This document shows positions 61,695-64,000 of a stretch of DNA of 64,000 nucleotides, in pieces. The position numbers and the translations under genes are program-made. The DNA comes from an uncultured Bacteroidaceae bacterium (lineage in GTDB: Bacteria; Bacteroidota; Bacteroidia; Bacteroidales; Bacteroidaceae): NCBI GenBank assembly GCA_934271655.1, contig CAKQRW010000001.1, positions 1 to 64,000 of the forward strand. The letters are read 5' to 3'. Below the pieces are notes generated by a model. The model ran no database searches and had not been told where the DNA came from. It saw only the letters and a program-made list of their open reading frames with translations. Positions within the stretch are counted from its first letter, which is position 1. Every line of letters starts with the position of its first letter.

Positions 61695-63644
61695 ATGAAA
61701 CAAACCATCCTGCTCATGTCGTTGCTTGCGGCAGCGGCGGCCTCTGCTCAAAACCCTGTAATCAGAGACCAGTTCTCTGCCGACCCTACGGCAAGAGTCT
61801 TCAACAATAAGGTGTATCTCTACCCCTCACACGACATACCAGCGCCAGAGGGTCAGCGGCAAGACTGGTTCTGCATGGCAGACTACCATGTGTTCTCGTC
61901 CAGCAACCTTACCGACTGGGAAGACCATGGCGTAATCATCACCCAAAACAACGTGCCGTGGGTGCGCCATGACTCATACTCGATGTGGGCTCCCGACTGC
62001 GTGTGCAAGAACGGCAAGTACTACTTCTATTTCCCCTCTGCCTCCAAAGGCAGGCAAGGCTTCGGCATAGGCCTGGCAGTAGCCGACAGTCCGGCAGGAC
62101 CTTTCACATGCGAGCCAGAGCCCATCAAGGGCGTGATGGGCATAGACCCATGCGTGCTTATCGACGATGACGGCAAGAGCTACATGTACTGGGCAGGAGG
62201 CCCCATGCGCGGAGCCTTGCTGAAAGACAACATGAAGGAGCTGGACGGTGAGGCCAGGAACATGGAGGGGCTGCCAGACGGATTCAAGGAAGGGCCGTTC
62301 GCCTTCAAGCATGACAACCACTATTACCTGACATTCCCATGGGTGAGAAAGGAAGGCGGCACAGAGACACTTGCGTATGCCATGTCGGAGCATCCGCTCG
62401 GTCCATGGACATTCAAGGGCATCATCATGGCCGAGTCGCCCACAGGCTGCTGGACCAACCACCATTCCATCGTGGAGTATGACGGGCAATGGTATCTCTT
62501 CTATCACCACAACGACTACTCTCCCAACATGGACAAGAGACGCTCCACACGCATAGACCGCCTCTTCTTCAACGCAGACGGCACCATCAAGGAAGTAAGG
62601 CCCACGCTGCGTGGAGTGGGAATAAACAAGGCGACTGAACGCTTGCAGCTCGACCGCTACAGCCGCGCGAGTCATGATGTGGAGACGGCGCTGCTCGACA
62701 CGGTGAACACATTCAGCGGCTGGGAGGCCATCTTGCCTGCTAAAGGCAGCTGGCTGGAATATGAAGATGTGGATTTCTCCGCGCTGGAAGACTGCTATGT
62801 GACAGCCCATGTTATGGCGCATGACAACACGGCATTCACCCTGCGCGAAGGCGGCCACAAAGGGCGCGTCATTGCCCGCGGCGAAGTGGCTTGCAAGACA
62901 GGCGGCATGCGTCCACGCGACAACAGCGGCAAATGGATGACAGTGACAGTGCCTGTGGCACACGTGCCTAAAGGCGTAAAGAGCATCAGCTTCTGCTGCG
63001 AAGGCAAGGAGATGCACGTCGACTGGGTGCAGTTCAAGAACCGCGACAAGTATTTCTCTCCTGCTCCGGCAACATCCACTGCACCTGATGCCGACGGATT
63101 CATACGCCGCTGGCTTGTGCTTGAGCCAATCAACAAGCCCAACCCCACCAACACGGTCTTCGTGGACAGCTATCTGCGCAAGGAACTCAGCAAGGAATAC
63201 TTCAAGGGCCAGTTCACCACCGTGCCAAAGGACAGGCAGACCGTCAAGGCTGATGGGCAGACGCTGCGGTGGCATGCGCTGGAGAGCGAGAGATACAACA
63301 TGAAGCTGTTCCGCTTTGCCGAGCAGATGGGCAAGCATGTCTATGGCGTGCTCTTCTGGGCCGTGACCATCATCGACTGCGATGAAGACATCGACAATGT
63401 CCGCTTGGCCGTCGGCAGCAACTCAGCCTCCATGTGGTGGCTCAATGGCAAGGAAGCTCTGCTCCTCTCTGGCGACCGCCGCATGGTGAAAGATGATGGC
63501 ATGTCGCCTCGGCTCATGCTGAAGAAAGGACGCAACATACTGCGCGGAGCCATCATCAACGGTCCTGGGATGAGCGACTTCTGCGTGCGCTTCGTCAACG
63601 AGAAGGGCGAGCCTGTGAGGAACATCAAGATAAACCATAAGTAA
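61695..63644 (+). CDS. Glycoside hydrolase family 43 with C-terminal beta modules
   Basis: A 649-residue exported enzyme (signal peptide MKQTILLMSLLAAAAASAQ). The five-bladed propeller of GH43 occupies about 22-315. The catalytic set reads as Asp30 (FSADPTARVFNN, base), Asp151 (GIDPCVLIDDDG, pKa modulator) and Glu199 (FKEGPFAFK, acid). A CBM6-like beta-sandwich follows (about 325-455), then a further module (about 465-649) with VGSNSASMWWLNGKEALLL, a pattern seen in C-terminal sandwich domains of other Prevotella hydrolases. GH43 enzymes remove arabinofuranosyl or xylosyl units from plant xylan or arabinan. The second GH43 gene just downstream supports a plant-cell-wall locus. Confidence 0.93.
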   Translation: MKQTILLMSLLAAAAASAQNPVIRDQFSADPTARVFNNKVYLYPSHDIPAPEGQRQDWFCMADYHVFSSSNLTDWEDHGVIITQNNVPWVRHDSYSMWAPDCVCKNGKYYFYFPSASKGRQGFGIGLAVADSPAGPFTCEPEPIKGVMGIDPCVLIDDDGKSYMYWAGGPMRGALLKDNMKELDGEARNMEGLPDGFKEGPFAFKHDNHYYLTFPWVRKEGGTETLAYAMSEHPLGPWTFKGIIMAESPTGCWTNHHSIVEYDGQWYLFYHHNDYSPNMDKRRSTRIDRLFFNADGTIKEVRPTLRGVGINKATERLQLDRYSRASHDVETALLDTVNTFSGWEAILPAKGSWLEYEDVDFSALEDCYVTAHVMAHDNTAFTLREGGHKGRVIARGEVACKTGGMRPRDNSGKWMTVTVPVAHVPKGVKSISFCCEGKEMHVDWVQFKNRDKYFSPAPATSTAPDADGFIRRWLVLEPINKPNPTNTVFVDSYLRKELSKEYFKGQFTTVPKDRQTVKADGQTLRWHALESERYNMKLFRFAEQMGKHVYGVLFWAVTIIDCDEDIDNVRLAVGSNSASMWWLNGKEALLLSGDRRMVKDDGMSPRLMLKKGRNILRGAIINGPGMSDFCVRFVNEKGEPVRNIKINHK

Positions 63645-63666
63645 AAACCAAACTCCTACTTGCAAT

Positions 63667-64000
63667 ATGAAAATGAAAAACAAGCGCGCCCTGCACAGCG
63701 TGGCTGTCATGCTGCTGGCACTTTCGGCTCACGCCCAGACAGGGCAGCCCTATATACATGACCCGTCTACACTGGCTGAATGCGATGGCAAATACTACAC
63801 GTTTGGCACAGGCAGCGGTGGCCTCATCACCGAAGACGGATGGTCGTGGAAAGGCGGAGCAGTGCGCCCTGGCGGCGGAGCAGCCCCCGATGTGCTGAAG
63901 ATAGGCCAGCGCTATCTGGTCATCTACGGAGCCACAGGAGGCGGACTGGGAGGCGGACACAACGGACGAATACTCACGATGTGGAACGAGACGCTTGACC
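63667..64000 (+). CDS. Second GH43-family glycoside hydrolase (5' part, cut by window end)
   Basis: An open frame from ATG 63667 runs off the window with 111 complete codons. A signal peptide (MKMKNKRALHSVAVMLLALSAHAQ) is followed by QPYIHDPSTLAECDGKYYTFGTGSGGLITEDG. The HDPS motif carries the catalytic base Asp of GH43, and the spacing resembles endo-arabinanase-like members. It starts 22 bases after the first GH43 gene, so the two are in one operon. Starts at the second ATG (63673) are also possible. The rest lies outside the window. Confidence 0.85.
   Translation, partial: MKMKNKRALHSVAVMLLALSAHAQTGQPYIHDPSTLAECDGKYYTFGTGSGGLITEDGWSWKGGAVRPGGGAAPDVLKIGQRYLVIYGATGGGLGGGHNGRILTMWNETLD

Noticed and set aside
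61974..63338. Long minus-strand open frame of 454 codons
   Set aside because: It lies entirely antisense to the well-supported GH43 gene and has the His/Val/Ala-rich composition typical of a shadow frame in a GC-rich coding region.

Overview
The window reads as a piece of chromosome from an anaerobic Bacteroidota bacterium, most likely Prevotellaceae. Three things point there: the core type IX secretion genes porP-gldK-gldL-gldM-gldN, repeated TAnnTTTG promoter boxes (the Bacteroidota -7 element), and a threonine operon in which an ApgM-type phosphoglycerate-mutase homologue sits between thrA and thrC. Genus and species cannot be fixed from the sequence alone. Coding density is high and genes lie on both strands in short operons. 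No insertion sequence, prophage, CRISPR array or rRNA was seen.

Layout. 0.4-9.4 kb (+): a tripartite RND efflux operon (TolC-like channel, lipoprotein adaptor, two different RND permeases overlapping by ATGA). 9.4-10.2 kb: a gene-free repeat island. 10.2-25.1 kb (-): DUF3108 protein, small membrane protein, S41 C-terminal processing peptidase, XerD-type recombinase, two GT2 glycosyltransferases, an Ig-like lipoprotein with a GH3-type enzyme, the acpP-fabF-rnc operon, and typA. 25.3 kb (+): rpsO. 25.7-35.4 kb: envelope genes (LpxL-type acyltransferase, GT9, MATE exporter, GNT-I-like transferase, FAD protein, SulP transporter, GT2, GT4). 35.66 kb: tRNA-Asn, followed by a second gene-free repeat island. 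37-44 kb (+): a Spy-like periplasmic protein, then porP-gldKLMN. 44.2-49.6 kb (+): thrA-apgM-thrC. 49.8-52.1 kb: a 7TM-HD phosphodiesterase. 52.2-58.8 kb: a surface-glycan decoration group of two SGNH esterase-fold proteins, an MBOAT O-acyltransferase, a DegT-type sugar aminotransferase and a LicD-type transferase. 58.9-61.2 kb: a TtcA-like enzyme, a DUF4294 protein and a TrmH-family RNA methyltransferase. 61.7-64 kb (+): the start of a glycoside-hydrolase locus (a complete GH43 with a C-terminal module, and a second GH43 cut by the window end).

How the parts fit. Most genes concern the envelope: efflux, lipid A and O-glycan assembly, export across the outer membrane through the T9SS, and decoration of a surface glycan. 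Housekeeping genes for fatty acid synthesis, translation, RNA processing and amino acid synthesis are scattered between them.

The least explained content is non-coding. Three repeat families recur: (i) 22-bp tandem arrays at three loci; (ii) long inverted-repeat elements with GTGAC/GTGCC iterations at two loci; (iii) elements of about 80-260 bp bounded by TTAAGTAGGTG-type terminal inverted repeats at several loci. Two islands (9.4-10.2 and 35.8-37.0 kb) each hold all three. The other candidate for a little-described system is the SGNH-SGNH-MBOAT-DegT-LicD group. All assignments are by reading motifs; no database search was run.
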